Below, piece after piece: positions 1-8,148 of a DNA stretch of 38,203 nucleotides (position 1 is the stretch's first letter; each line of letters starts with the position of its first letter). Made by a program: the position numbers and the translations under genes. Source of the stretch: Hyphomicrobiales bacterium (GTDB lineage Bacteria; Pseudomonadota; Alphaproteobacteria; Rhizobiales; Beijerinckiaceae); NCBI GenBank assembly GCA_027484605.1, contig JAIXSR010000164.1, positions 1 through 38,203 of the forward strand, written 5' to 3'. A model generated the notes under the pieces. The model was not told where the DNA came from and searched no databases. It worked only from the letters and a program-made list of their open reading frames with translations.

Positions 1-81
1 CGGGTGATCGACAGCCCTGCGCTCGATGTCACGGATCGGGATCGGATTCTCGTGGACGGCCAGCCATTGCCGGAGCGGGAG
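1..81 (+). other. Inverted, diverged rluB fragment at window edge (probable chimeric join)
   Basis: Read on the plus strand in frame 1, these 27 codons encode the end of an S4 domain that matches residues 171-197 of the rluB-like protein encoded on the opposite strand (its codons lie at 1040-1120). 26 of 27 residues are identical (the exception is Gln versus Lys), but 20 of 81 bases differ, 19 of them silent. The match ends sharply at base 81; from 82 on the sequence is the Arg-rich 3' part of the minus-strand gene. The silent-site divergence means this is not a copy of the local gene but a piece of an orthologue from a related organism, joined in inverted orientation. An assembly or amplification chimera is the simplest reading. 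Confidence 0.8.
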
Positions 82-1630
82 CCTCCTCGCCGCGGCGCGG
101 GCGGAAGCTGCGCTCCTCGCCACCCTGATCATCGCGGCGCGGGGCACGCGGCTTGAAGGGGCGATCACCACCGCCGGCACCATCGCGCGACCGGAAGGGC
201 CGGTCCCCGAAATCGCGGCGCGGGCGCCGTTCATCGCGTTCCTCGCGGATGATCCGAGGCGGTTCTTCCGGCGGCAGATCCTTCTTGACGATCCGCTCGA
301 CCTTGACGGTCCGGCCGCGCCGGTCCTCGACGCGCTCGCGCTCGAGCTTGAGATCCTTCGCGGCCCCCGAAAGCGCCAGTTCGCGCTTCTCGCCCGGCTT
401 GCGCCGGTCGAAACGCTTGCGCACCGGCTCGTCCTGCAGCATCGCCTCGCGGTCGGCCCCACTTTCGCGGCGCGGCCCGTCGAAATAGGCGCCGGCTTCA
501 GCCGTCAGCCGGTCGCCGAGCTGGTCGCGCAGGGTCTTGGTCCGCACTTCCTCGATCGCACCCTCGCCGAGATCCTCGAGCTGGAACGGCCCGAACGAGA
601 CGCGGATCAGCCGGTTCACCTGCAGGTTGATGTGCTCCAGCACCCGCTTGATCTCGCGGTTCTTGCCTTCCCGCAGATCCATCACCAGCCAGGCATTGTC
701 TCCCACCTCGCGTTCCAGCGTGGCGACGATCGGGCCGTAATCGATCCCGTCGAGCGAGATGCCCTCGCGCAGGGGGTCGAGCATGGACTGGTCGACATCG
801 CCATGCACGCGCACGCGATAGCGCCGCAGCCAGCCGGTTTCGGGCAGGGCCAGAACACGTGCCAGCCCGCCATCATTGGTGAGCAGCATCAGGCCTTCGG
901 TATTGATATCGAGCCGTCCGACGGAAACAACGCGCGGCAGTTCCGACGGGAGATTGTCGAAAACGGTCGGCCGTCCTTCCGGATCGCTGGCCGTTGTCAC
1001 GAGGCCGCGCGGCTTGTTGTAGAGCCAGAGCCGCGTACGCTCGCGCTCGGGCAGGGGCTTGCCATCGACAAGGATGCGGTCGCGGTCGGTCACGTCCAGA
1101 GCGGGGCTGTCAATCACCCGGCCATTGACGCTGACGCGGCCTTCCTCGATCCAGACTTCCGCATCGCGGCGCGAGCAGAGGCCCGCCCGCGCCATCACCC
1201 GGGCAATACGCTCGCCTTCGGGCGCGAAACCGCTCGGGGCATTCGAATCGTCATCCCGGCGCGGGGCGCGGGGCTTGAAGGGGCGGTCGCCGCTCGGGGC
1301 GCCATCCCTCGGCGGGCGGGGGCGGAAGCTGCGCTCCTCGCCGCCCTGGTCATCGCGGCGCGGGGCGCGCGGCTTGAAGGGGCGGTCACCGGCAGGCGCG
1401 CCATCCCTCGGCGGGCGCGGCCGGAAGCTGCGTTCCTCGCCGCCCTGATCATCGCGGGGCCGGAAGGAGCGCTTCGGGCGGCTGTCGCCGGCCGGCGCGT
1501 CGCGGTCCTGCCGCGGGCGGAATTCGCCCTTCGGTCGCGGGGGACGCGGGGAATCGCCGGAACGATCGGCGCGCGGGCGGGTGTCGCGGGGCTTGCCACC
1601 GCGACGTTTCTCATTATCGCTGTCAGACAT
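29..1630 (-). CDS. rluB: RluB/RsuA-family pseudouridine synthase with Arg-rich tails (3' end not native)
   Basis: Isomerises a uridine in rRNA to pseudouridine; RluB acts on helix 80-93 of 23S rRNA, and RsuA/RluE are the alternatives within the family. The S4 RNA-binding domain spans about residues 140-175. The catalytic domain follows, with the GRLD motif at 238-241 (Asp241 the nucleophile) and a KNREIKR motif near 323-329. Long basic, disordered tails (residues 1-138 and about 390 onward) are rich in SFRPR and FKPR units and include two tandem 33-residue repeats; such tails are usual in alphaproteobacterial members. The reading frame runs to a stop at 29-31, but bases 1-81 belong to a foreign inverted fragment, so residues after about 516 are artefactual and the true C-terminus is missing. 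It is divergent from tadA, an arrangement common in rhizobia. Confidence 0.88.
   Translation of the reverse strand: MSDSDNEKRRGGKPRDTRPRADRSGDSPRPPRPKGEFRPRQDRDAPAGDSRPKRSFRPRDDQGGEERSFRPRPPRDGAPAGDRPFKPRAPRRDDQGGEERSFRPRPPRDGAPSGDRPFKPRAPRRDDDSNAPSGFAPEGERIARVMARAGLCSRRDAEVWIEEGRVSVNGRVIDSPALDVTDRDRILVDGKPLPERERTRLWLYNKPRGLVTTASDPEGRPTVFDNLPSELPRVVSVGRLDINTEGLMLLTNDGGLARVLALPETGWLRRYRVRVHGDVDQSMLDPLREGISLDGIDYGPIVATLEREVGDNAWLVMDLREGKNREIKRVLEHINLQVNRLIRVSFGPFQLEDLGEGAIEEVRTKTLRDQLGDRLTAEAGAYFDGPRRESGADREAMLQDEPVRKRFDRRKPGEKRELALSGAAKDLKLERERVEDRRGRTVKVERIVKKDLPPEEPPRIIREERDERRPRRDFGDRPFRSRDGAGGGDRPFKPRAPRRDDQGGEERSFRPRRGEEAPAPAMAGRPRESDPDP
95..166 (-). repeat. Third, displaced copy of the rluB repeat unit
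   Basis: Residues 489-512 near the C-terminal end of the rluB-like frame repeat the FKPRAPR...[13 protein letters not shown] order found in the N-terminal tandem repeats about 1.1 kb away. This copy lies immediately inside the chimeric junction at 81/82, so repeat-driven mis-joining is a plausible cause of the artefact. Confidence 0.75.
1259..1456 (-). repeat. Two tandem 99-bp in-frame repeats in rluB
   Basis: Residues 59-91 and 92-124 of the rluB-like protein are two 33-residue copies that differ at a single position (Ala80 versus Ser113). Each carries an acidic DDQGGEER stretch followed by basic SFRPR and FKPRAPR motifs. At 99 bp per copy they can expand or contract by slippage and can confuse assembly. 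Being in frame, they encode a flexible RNA-binding type tail and are not a CRISPR or intergenic repeat. Confidence 0.85.
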
Positions 1631-1723
1631 GTCGCGCTCATATCAGGATCGACCGCCTGTTGCGAGGGCCAGCCGCAACTTTATTCGCAAACCGCAGGAC
1701 AGGAAGCGGAAAGCAACCCCGCC
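1631..1723. promoter_or_regulatory. Divergent promoter region rluB / tadA
   Basis: These 93 bases separate the start codons of two divergent genes and must hold both 5' regions. An AGGAAG-type ribosome binding site lies upstream of the tadA ATG. I could not assign clear -35/-10 boxes on either strand. Confidence 0.4.
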
Positions 1724-2179
1724 ATGAGCAAGGAGCAGGGCCTGAACGGCTTCGACATCGCCTTCGAGGAAGCGCAGGCTGCGGCTGCGCGGGGCGAGGT
1801 GCCGATCGGCGCCGCCATCCTGCGCGAGGGCGTGCTTCTGGCCCGGGCCGGCAACCGGATGCGGGAATGCCATGATCCCACCGCCCATGCCGAGATGCTC
1901 GCCATCCGTGCGGCCTGCGCCCGGATCGGCAGCGAAAGGCTCGTCGGCGCCGATCTTTACGTGACGCTCGAGCCCTGTCCGATGTGTGCCACGGCGATCT
2001 CCTTCGCGCGGATCCGCCGGCTCTATTATGCGGCAGCGGACCCCAAGGGCGGGGCGGTGGAGAACGGACCACGGCTCTATGCCCGGCCGACCTGCCACCA
2101 TGCCCCGGAACTCTATTCCGGTATCCGTGAGCAGGAGGCGGCGGAAATGCTCCGCGCCTTCTTCCGGGAGCGCAGATAA
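1724..2179 (+). CDS. tadA: tRNA-specific adenosine-34 deaminase TadA
   Basis: Deaminates A34 of tRNA-Arg(ACG) to inosine, which allows reading of CGN arginine codons; essential in most bacteria. The 151-residue product has the zinc deaminase signature: HAE at 55-57 (His55 a zinc ligand, Glu57 the proton shuttle) and PCPMC at 84-88 (Cys85 and Cys88 zinc ligands). The frame is open far upstream, but the ATG at 1724 gives the normal family length and has an AGGAAG ribosome binding site about a dozen bases before it. It converges on the patatin gene with only a 5-base gap. Guanine or cytosine deaminases of the same fold are the alternative; the PCPMC motif, length and rluB neighbour favour TadA. 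Confidence 0.93.
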   Translation: MSKEQGLNGFDIAFEEAQAAAARGEVPIGAAILREGVLLARAGNRMRECHDPTAHAEMLAIRAACARIGSERLVGADLYVTLEPCPMCATAISFARIRRLYYAAADPKGGAVENGPRLYARPTCHHAPELYSGIREQEAAEMLRAFFRERR

Positions 2180-2184
2180 AGCCG

Positions 2185-3033
2185 CTATTTCGCCGAGGCT
2201 TGCTCGATAATCGCCTCCACGGCGCCGGCCAGCCCTTCGGACGCTGTGAGGATGCCCTTGGCCGAGAAGAAATCCAGCGCGTTGAAGCCCTCGACCGGCG
2301 CCTTGAGCCGGTAGATCGGCCGGCTGTTCTCGCTCGCCTGGGCATCGGCCAGAGCGGCCTGCATCAGGTCAAAGACCCGGAACCCTGTTTCGACCGCATT
2401 CGGGATCCGCTCGCTTTCCTCGCGGGCAGCGGCCCGGGACACATCGACCGCGATGATGAGATCGGCTTCGCCGGAAATCGCCCGGACCGGCAGCGGGTCG
2501 ACGGCACCGCCATCGACCATCACGCGGTCGCGATAGACCACCGGCCGCACAAGGCCGGGAATGGCCATCGAGGCGGCGACAGCCGGGCGGAGCTGGCCCT
2601 CGGTGAAGACCACCCGGTCCAGGCGGTGGAAATCCGCGGCGATCACCGAAAGCGGGATCGACAGGTCCTCGAAGGTCTCCGGCAGCGGGCGCGGCAGGAA
2701 GCGCTCGAGAATGCCTTCGCCATCGACCAGCACCGGGTTGGCGAGGCCCTGCTGGAACAGGTCCACGAAGCGGCCGACCCGCGTCTGGAACAGGCGCGTC
2801 ATCACATCGGTGCGGTTCTTGAAGTCGCGGATCGCATGGGCGCGCAATTCCGCGCCGCTGACCCCGGCGGCATAGGCCGCGCCAAGGATCGCGCCGATCG
2901 AGGTGCCGGCGATCTCGACCGGCTTCAGCTTCAGCCGGTCGAGCGTTTCGAGCACGACGATATGCGCGAGGCCGCGCGCCCCGCCGGAGCCGAGCACCAG
3001 CCCGATCTTCGGCTTGCGCTTGCGGCCCTTCAT
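2185..3033 (-). CDS. Patatin-like phospholipase family protein (RssA-like)
   Basis: Predicted cytoplasmic Ser-Asp dyad lipid acyl hydrolase of 282 residues. Seen in the sequence: the oxyanion loop GSGGARG at 15-21, the nucleophile elbow GTSIG at 43-47 (Ser45), and the second catalytic motif DGG at 174-176 (Asp174). No signal peptide or membrane segment follows the basic N-terminus. The start is the ATG at 3033 because it sits just before the conserved oxyanion loop and overlaps the TGA of the upstream hydrolase gene (ATGA, 3030-3033), implying translational coupling. The substrate is unknown; relatives act on phospholipids or acylglycerols. Confidence 0.88.
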   Translation of the reverse strand: MKGRKRKPKIGLVLGSGGARGLAHIVVLETLDRLKLKPVEIAGTSIGAILGAAYAAGVSGAELRAHAIRDFKNRTDVMTRLFQTRVGRFVDLFQQGLANPVLVDGEGILERFLPRPLPETFEDLSIPLSVIAADFHRLDRVVFTEGQLRPAVAASMAIPGLVRPVVYRDRVMVDGGAVDPLPVRAISGEADLIIAVDVSRAAAREESERIPNAVETGFRVFDLMQAALADAQASENSRPIYRLKAPVEGFNALDFFSAKGILTASEGLAGAVEAIIEQASAK

Positions 3034-3929
3034 CCGAGGAATGCCTTCAGCGCAGCCAGCGTATCCAGCGGGTTTTCCTCCGGCAGGAAATGGCCGGCCC
3101 GGACCGGTGCGCCCCTGGCATGGGGGGCGAAGTCCTTCCACGCCTCGAGCGGCGAGGACCCGGCAGCGGGGATGCCCACCTCGCCCCAGAGCACGAGGAC
3201 GGGGCAATCAATGCGCGCACCGGCCGCCCGGCTTGCCTCGTCATGGTCCATGTCCGGCCCGGCCCCGGCACGATAATCCTCGCAGCAGGCATGGATCCGC
3301 GAGGGATCGTTGAAGAAGGCCCGGTAATGCCGCAACGCGCGGCTGTCGAAGGCGGAAAGGTCCTTCGCGGCTGTCCAGCTCGCGAGCGTATGCTCCAGCC
3401 ATTCCGTCGGCGCCCTGGCGATCAGGCCTTCCGGCATCGGTGCCGGCTGGGCCAGGAAGCTCCAGTGATAGACCTGCATCGCCCGCCGGGCATCCATCCG
3501 CTCCCACATGGCGAGGGTGGGAATGATGTCGAGCAGGGCGAGATGCGTGAGCCGGCCGGGATGATCCAGCGCCAGCCGGTAGCTCACCCGCGCCCCCCGG
3601 TCATGCCCGACCAGGCCGAAGCGGGTATGGCCGAGCCGGTCGATCACCGCCAGCACATCCTCGGCCATGGCCCGTTTCGAATAGGTCTCGTGCGGCGGGC
3701 CGCCGCGCGGGGCGGTCGACCAGCCATAGCCGCGCAGATCCATTGCGATGACCTGATGGGTCTTCGCGAGATCCGGCGCCATCCTGTGCCAGATGACATG
3801 GGTCTGCGGGAAGCCATGCAGCAGCACGAGCGGTGGCCCCTTGCCGCCGACCCGGGCAAAGATCTGGCCCTCGCGCGTCGGGAAATAGTGGCTTTCAAAG
3901 CCGGGAAACAGATCCGCCAGATCGCTCAT
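3030..3929 (-). CDS. Alpha/beta hydrolase, fluoroacetate dehalogenase-like
   Basis: Predicted to cleave the carbon-halogen bond of small haloacids such as fluoroacetate to glycolate plus halide. The 299-residue protein has the HGFPQ oxyanion region at 38-42, the nucleophile elbow GHDRG at 108-112 (Asp110), charge-relay Asp134 and His280. It also has the residues known in fluoroacetate dehalogenases to hold the carboxylate (Arg111, Arg114) and the leaving halide (His155, Trp156, Tyr219). As I recall them, the Rhodopseudomonas enzyme has the same residues at the same numbers. The ATG at 3929 follows a GAGGGA site; longer in-frame upstream sequence overlaps purD and looks non-coding. It lies 13 bases after purD and overlaps the patatin gene. 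An epoxide hydrolase would normally have lid tyrosines instead of the His-Trp pair, so that is less likely. Confidence 0.8.
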   Translation of the reverse strand: MSDLADLFPGFESHYFPTREGQIFARVGGKGPPLVLLHGFPQTHVIWHRMAPDLAKTHQVIAMDLRGYGWSTAPRGGPPHETYSKRAMAEDVLAVIDRLGHTRFGLVGHDRGARVSYRLALDHPGRLTHLALLDIIPTLAMWERMDARRAMQVYHWSFLAQPAPMPEGLIARAPTEWLEHTLASWTAAKDLSAFDSRALRHYRAFFNDPSRIHACCEDYRAGAGPDMDHDEASRAAGARIDCPVLVLWGEVGIPAAGSSPLEAWKDFAPHARGAPVRAGHFLPEENPLDTLAALKAFLG

Positions 3930-3942
3930 TCGCGCATATCCC

Positions 3943-5217
3943 TCACGCCTGGCCGAGCCGGGCAAGCCCGCGCGCGGCGATGTCACGGCGGCAGAACCCT
4001 TCCGGCCAGTCAATGGCCGCCACGGCAGCATAGGCCCGGTTCCGCGCGTCGAGAAGGCTGTTGCCCGTGGCGCAGACCGTGAGGACCCGGCCGCCATGGC
4101 TGGTCACCGCACCATCGACATGTTTCGTGCCGGCATGGAAGATCGTGACGCCGGGCAGCGCTGCCGCCTTGTCGAGACCCCGGATGACACTGCCCCTGGC
4201 ATAATCGCCGGGATAGCCCTTCGCCGCCATGACGATGCCGACGGCATGCGCCGGCTGCAGGGCCACCTGCACGCTCGCCAGCTTGCCCCTTGCGGCGGCG
4301 GCAAGCACCTGGACGAGATCCCCCTCGAAGCGCAGCATCAGGGCCTGGCATTCGGGATCGCCGAAGCGGCAATTGTACTCGATGAGTTTCGGGCCTTCGG
4401 CTGTGAGCATCAGCCCGGCGAAGAGCACGCCGCGATAGGCCATCCCGCGCTTCACCATCTCGAGCGCCGTGGGGCGGACGATCCGCGCCAGTGTTTCCGC
4501 CTCCAGCGCCGCAGTGAAGACCGGCGCGGGCGAATAGGCGCCCATGCCACCGGTATTCGGGCCCCTGTCATTGTCGAAGACGCGCTTGTGATCCTGTGCC
4601 GAACCGAACGGCACCACGGTTTCCCCGTCGATCAGGCAGAAATAGCTGGCTTCCTCGCCCTCCATCATCTCCTCGATCACCACCTTGGCGGCGGGTTCAT
4701 TGGCATAGAGCGCGGCGATGGCTTCTTCCGCCTCCGACAGGCTGGCCGCGACGGTGACGCCCTTGCCGGCCATCAGCCCGTCATATTTCACCACGATCGG
4801 CGCGCCTTTCGCGCGGAGATAGGCGAGGGCGCCGGCATGGTCGGTGAAGGTCGCATAGGCAGCCGTCGGGATGCCGGCGGCGTTGCAGACGGATTTGGTG
4901 AAATCCTTCGAACCCTCGAGCTGGGCAGCGGCTTTCGAGGGGCCGAAAACGGCAAAGCCGGCAGCGGCAAGGTCATCCGCCAGCCCGGCCACCAGGGGCG
5001 CTTCCGGGCCGACCACCACGAGATCGATCGCCTCCTGCCGGCAGAAGGCGAGAATCGCGGCGTGATCGGCGAGTGCGATGTCCGTCACCCGCTGCCCCTC
5101 ATGGGCCATGCCGTCATTGCCGGGCAGGATGAGGAGCCGCGTCAGCGAGGGCGAACGGGAAAGGGCCCGGGCCAGCGCATGCTCGCGCCCGCCGCTGCCG
5201 AGGAGAAGAACCTTCAT
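3943..5217 (-). CDS. purD: Phosphoribosylamine-glycine ligase PurD
   Basis: ATP-grasp enzyme that joins glycine to 5-phosphoribosylamine, the second step of de novo purine synthesis in the cytoplasm. The 424-residue length is normal for PurD. Seen: the N-terminal GSGGREHA motif at 7-14, the ATP-grasp region from about 100 to 330 with the GVTVA segment and the [10 protein letters not shown] motif that binds ATP/Mg, and a C-terminal domain with a GYPGDY segment. The start is the ATG at 5217, from which the family consensus [10 protein letters not shown] begins at once. It is divergent from xseA (93-base gap) and probably leads the run into the hydrolase and patatin genes. Confidence 0.96.
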   Translation of the reverse strand: MKVLLLGSGGREHALARALSRSPSLTRLLILPGNDGMAHEGQRVTDIALADHAAILAFCRQEAIDLVVVGPEAPLVAGLADDLAAAGFAVFGPSKAAAQLEGSKDFTKSVCNAAGIPTAAYATFTDHAGALAYLRAKGAPIVVKYDGLMAGKGVTVAASLSEAEEAIAALYANEPAAKVVIEEMMEGEEASYFCLIDGETVVPFGSAQDHKRVFDNDRGPNTGGMGAYSPAPVFTAALEAETLARIVRPTALEMVKRGMAYRGVLFAGLMLTAEGPKLIEYNCRFGDPECQALMLRFEGDLVQVLAAAARGKLASVQVALQPAHAVGIVMAAKGYPGDYARGSVIRGLDKAAALPGVTIFHAGTKHVDGAVTSHGGRVLTVCATGNSLLDARNRAYAAVAAIDWPEGFCRRDIAARGLARLGQA

Positions 5218-5310
5218 GACAAACCTCTGATCGAACCGGCTGCGGATAACCCCGTCCCGCAATACAACAGGCCTGTAGCATCCCTCGCGCCCGATCTCTA
5301 CACTCGGCGC
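5218..5310. promoter_or_regulatory. Divergent promoter region purD / xseA
   Basis: Short intergenic region holding both 5' ends. No purine-type operator, riboswitch fold or convincing -35/-10 pair could be assigned by eye. Confidence 0.35.
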
Positions 5311-6876
5311 ATGGATCAGCCTGTCACCAACACGCCCGAATTGTCAGTCTCCGAACTGGCCGGCGCCCTCAAGCGCACCATCGAGGATGCCTTCGGACAG
5401 GTGCGTCTGCGCGGCGAGATTTCCGGCTATCGCGGGCCGCATTCCTCCGGCCATGTGTATTTCTCGCTGAAGGACCAGAACGCGAAGATCGATGCCGTGA
5501 TCTGGAAGGGCGTCTTCTCGCGGATCAAGTTCCGCCCCGAGGACGGGCTCGAAGTGGTGGCGATCGGGCGGATCACCACCTTCCCGGGCAAGTCAAGCCA
5601 CCAGATCATCATCGAGCAGATGGAGCCCGCCGGCGTGGGTGCGCTGATGGCTCTGCTGGAGGAGCGCCGCCGCAAATTGCAGGGCGAGGGTTTGTTCGAT
5701 GCCGCGCGCAAGCGGCCGCTGCCCTTTCTGCCGCAGGTCATCGGCATCGTGACCTCCCCGACCGGCGCGGTGATTCGCGACATGATCCACCGCCTTTCGG
5801 ACCGCTTCCCCTGCACGGTGCTGGTCTGGCCGGTCCGGGTTCAGGGCGAGGGCAGCGCGGCCGAGGTGGCCGCCGGGATCCGTGGCTTCAACGCCATCGG
5901 CGAGGAGGATGAGCTTCCCCGCCCCGATGTGCTGGTTGTCGCACGAGGGGGCGGATCGCTGGAGGATCTCTGGAGCTTCAACGAGGAAGTCGTGGTGCGG
6001 GCCGCCGCCGAGAGCACGATTCCGCTGGTCTCGGCCATCGGCCACGAGACGGACTGGACCCTGCTCGATCTCGTCGCGGATATCCGTGCGCCCACCCCGA
6101 CAGCGGCCGCCGAGATGGTCGTGCCCGTCCGGGCCGACCTGCTGGCCGATCTGCGGGATCGTGCCGCCCGGCTGGCCGGCTCGATGGCCAGGGGGCAGGA
6201 CCGGCGCCGGCGGGATCTCGCCAATCTCGCCCGGGCGATGGGCTCGGCCGAGCGCCTGCTCGAGAACCCGGCCCAGCGGCTCGACCGCGCGATCCTCAGG
6301 CTCGACAATGCCCTCCGCTCCGCCCGGGACAGGCGCAATGTCGTTCTTGCCAATCTGGCACGGCGGCTCGGGGCCCAGAAACCCGAGGCGCGGCTGGCCC
6401 GGTTCCGCGAGCGCATTGCCGGCCTCGGCGAGCGGCTGCGCGGCATCGGGCAGCGCCAGCCGGCCGAACGCCGGCAGCGGCTTGCCCAGCTCGGCCAGAG
6501 GCTCCGCCAGGCCATGCTGACCACACGCCAGCGCGAGGAACGCGAACTCGCGCGCCGGAAGGAAAGCCTCGCCTCGCTGGCTCGGCGGCTTCCGCATGCG
6601 CTCGAGGTCCAGCGTCTGGCCCGGAAATCCGCCTTCCTCGCGCAGGCCAAGCTGCTGGAATCCCTTGGCTATAAACGTGTACTGGCCCGCGGTTATGCCG
6701 TGATCCGGCAGGAGGAGCGAATCCTGAGCCGCCGTGAGGGGCTGGAGGCCGGGCAGGCTGTCTCGATCGAATTCGCGGATGGCCGGATCGACGCCGTAAC
6801 GGGCGGCGGCGGCCCGGTTCTGCCCCGCCCGCAGAAGAAAGCCAGTCCGGGTGGCGGACAGGGAACGCTGTTCTGA
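5311..6876 (+). CDS. xseA: Exodeoxyribonuclease VII large subunit
   Basis: Large subunit of the cytoplasmic ExoVII nuclease, which degrades single-stranded DNA in both directions and needs many XseB small subunits. The 521-residue protein begins with an OB-fold domain (about 10-105, with the LRGEISGYR region). The catalytic domain follows, including GGGSLEDLW near 213-221 and AIGHETDW near 242-249. After it comes a long Arg/Leu-rich helical coiled-coil region (about 280-440) and a C-terminal barrel motif GYAVI. The ATG at 5311 starts the conserved N-terminus; the frame is open for 1.2 kb upstream only because it is antisense to purD. XseB is not in the window. Confidence 0.95.
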   Translation: MDQPVTNTPELSVSELAGALKRTIEDAFGQVRLRGEISGYRGPHSSGHVYFSLKDQNAKIDAVIWKGVFSRIKFRPEDGLEVVAIGRITTFPGKSSHQIIIEQMEPAGVGALMALLEERRRKLQGEGLFDAARKRPLPFLPQVIGIVTSPTGAVIRDMIHRLSDRFPCTVLVWPVRVQGEGSAAEVAAGIRGFNAIGEEDELPRPDVLVVARGGGSLEDLWSFNEEVVVRAAAESTIPLVSAIGHETDWTLLDLVADIRAPTPTAAAEMVVPVRADLLADLRDRAARLAGSMARGQDRRRRDLANLARAMGSAERLLENPAQRLDRAILRLDNALRSARDRRNVVLANLARRLGAQKPEARLARFRERIAGLGERLRGIGQRQPAERRQRLAQLGQRLRQAMLTTRQREERELARRKESLASLARRLPHALEVQRLARKSAFLAQAKLLESLGYKRVLARGYAVIRQEERILSRREGLEAGQAVSIEFADGRIDAVTGGGGPVLPRPQKKASPGGGQGTLF

Positions 6877-6955
6877 CTGCACGTCATCCGGACCGGGGAG
6901 GGTTGAAGGCCATGCCGCGACACATTATGACCTCGGCATCAACGGAGAGCGCCTG

Positions 6956-7189
6956 ATGGTCAAACTCGCATCCGGGACCGCCAGCCCTTCCCTGGGGACG
7001 GAAGCCCAGCTGGAATATTCCGACAGCGATTACCGCATCCTGCGGCAGGGCACTTTCGTCCGCTGCGGCGTGACCGGCGCACCGATTCCGCTGGAGGACC
7101 TGCGCTACTGGAGCGCCGAGCGGCAGGAGGCCTATGCCGGGCCGGATGCCGTGCTGGCGCGGCTGCGCGCCGAATCGAAGGCCCGGTAG
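6956..7189 (+). CDS. DUF2093 domain-containing protein
   Basis: Small 77-residue protein of unknown function that I recognise as DUF2093, found in alphaproteobacteria and often beside xseA. Diagnostic stretches are YRILRQGTFVRCGVTG at about 24-39 and LEDLRYWSAERQEAY at about 44-58. There is one cysteine and no signal peptide or membrane helix. A GGAGAG site lies just before the ATG at 6956, 79 bases after xseA, so co-transcription with xseA is likely. Its last 58 bases overlap the 3' end of the convergent lpxK gene. Confidence 0.85.
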   Translation: MVKLASGTASPSLGTEAQLEYSDSDYRILRQGTFVRCGVTGAPIPLEDLRYWSAERQEAYAGPDAVLARLRAESKAR

Positions 7190-8148
7190 AACCAGTCGAG
7201 GAAAGCCGGCTCGGGTTCCAGCCGGACCGTCACCACCTGGCTCGCCGCCGCGAGCGCCCGCAAGGCCGGATCGCCGGTCAGCCGAGCGGCATCCTTTTCC
7301 GTCGTCACCAGAACGAGCCCGCCGGCTTCCGCCCGCCGGAGAAGCGCATCGGCCTCGGCCGGCGTGAAGGCATGATGATCCGGGAATTCCGCCATTTCAG
7401 CCACCGTGATCCCGGCGGATTCCAGCGTGGCAAGGAATTTCCCGGGGCGCGCGAGCCCGCAATAGGCCAGCACCTTCCGGCCGATCAGCGCGGTCCATTC
7501 TCCGGCCGGGACCAGCTGTGCCCGGAACAGCGGCAGGCCCGGCGGCAGTTCGTCCGGAATCGGCCCGTCGCCGACCAGCAGCACCGCATGGACCGAAACA
7601 GCCATGGCCCGGACCGGCGCGCGCAGCGGCCCGGCCGGCAGGCAGGCGCCATTGCCGAAGCCGAAGGCGGCATCGATGACCGCGAGCGAGATATCCTTCA
7701 TCAGGGCGGGGTTCTGCAAGGCATCATCGAGAAGGAGGCAGGTCGCCCCGGCGGCAAGCGCGGCTTCAGCGCCCTGCCGCCGGTCGCGCGCAACGACGGT
7801 CGGCGCAATGGCGGCCAGCAGGAGCGGCTCGTCGCCCACATCCCGTGCCTGGTGCAGCCCCGGCTCGACAAGGATCGGTCCGGCCAGCTGCCCGCCATAG
7901 CCGCGCGAGAGAAGGAAGGGCCGTTCGCCCCGGGTCTTGAGTGCTGCCGCGAGGGCGAGGGTGGTCGGCGTCTTGCCGCCGCCGCCCACGGTGAAATTGC
8001 CGATCGAGACCACCGGCACCGGCGCCCGCCAGCCGGGCCGCCGCAGGCGGCGGAGCGTCAGCGCGCCATAGATCCAGCCGAAAGGCGCAAGGACCGCCCG
8101 CCAGAGCCGGTTTCCGTCTCGCGACCAGAAAGCCGGCTGGCGCATCAT
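7132..8148 (-). CDS. lpxK: Tetraacyldisaccharide 4'-kinase LpxK
   Basis: Inner-membrane-associated kinase that phosphorylates the 4' position of the lipid A disaccharide precursor, giving lipid IVA. The 338-residue protein has an N-terminal amphipathic/hydrophobic stretch (about 18-40), a Walker A loop with the LpxK-type GNFTVGGGGKTPT motif at 50-62, and the SRGYGG motif at 81-86. The first ATG of an ATGATG pair is chosen because it overlaps the waaA stop (ATGA, 8145-8148). It is the last gene of the minus-strand lipid A block and converges on the DUF2093 gene with a 58-base tail-to-tail overlap. Confidence 0.95.
   Translation of the reverse strand: MMRQPAFWSRDGNRLWRAVLAPFGWIYGALTLRRLRRPGWRAPVPVVSIGNFTVGGGGKTPTTLALAAALKTRGERPFLLSRGYGGQLAGPILVEPGLHQARDVGDEPLLLAAIAPTVVARDRRQGAEAALAAGATCLLLDDALQNPALMKDISLAVIDAAFGFGNGACLPAGPLRAPVRAMAVSVHAVLLVGDGPIPDELPPGLPLFRAQLVPAGEWTALIGRKVLAYCGLARPGKFLATLESAGITVAEMAEFPDHHAFTPAEADALLRRAEAGGLVLVTTEKDAARLTGDPALRALAAASQVVTVRLEPEPAFLDWFYRAFDSARSRASTASGPA

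Noticed and set aside
1-81. Simple fold-back (self-hairpin) artefact of the local rluB gene
   Set aside because: A copy of the same molecule would be nearly identical; 20 of 81 bases differ, almost all silently, so the source is a different genome or a diverged homologue.
1-160. A second, convergent pseudouridine synthase gene at the left edge
   Set aside because: The plus-strand frame loses all similarity at base 81 and reaches a stop soon after, and 26/27 identity in a poorly conserved segment argues for an orthologue fragment, not a separate paralogue.
1259-1456. Repeats in rluB considered as a CRISPR array
   Set aside because: Only two adjacent copies of 99 bp without spacers, in frame within a coding region.
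3030-3929. Epoxide hydrolase or generic esterase call
   Set aside because: The nucleophile is Asp, not Ser, and a His-Trp pair plus Tyr occupies the halide pocket positions.
4096-5310. 405-codon open extension upstream of xseA
   Set aside because: It is antisense to purD, has no conserved sequence, and the xseA family N-terminus begins at the ATG at 5311.
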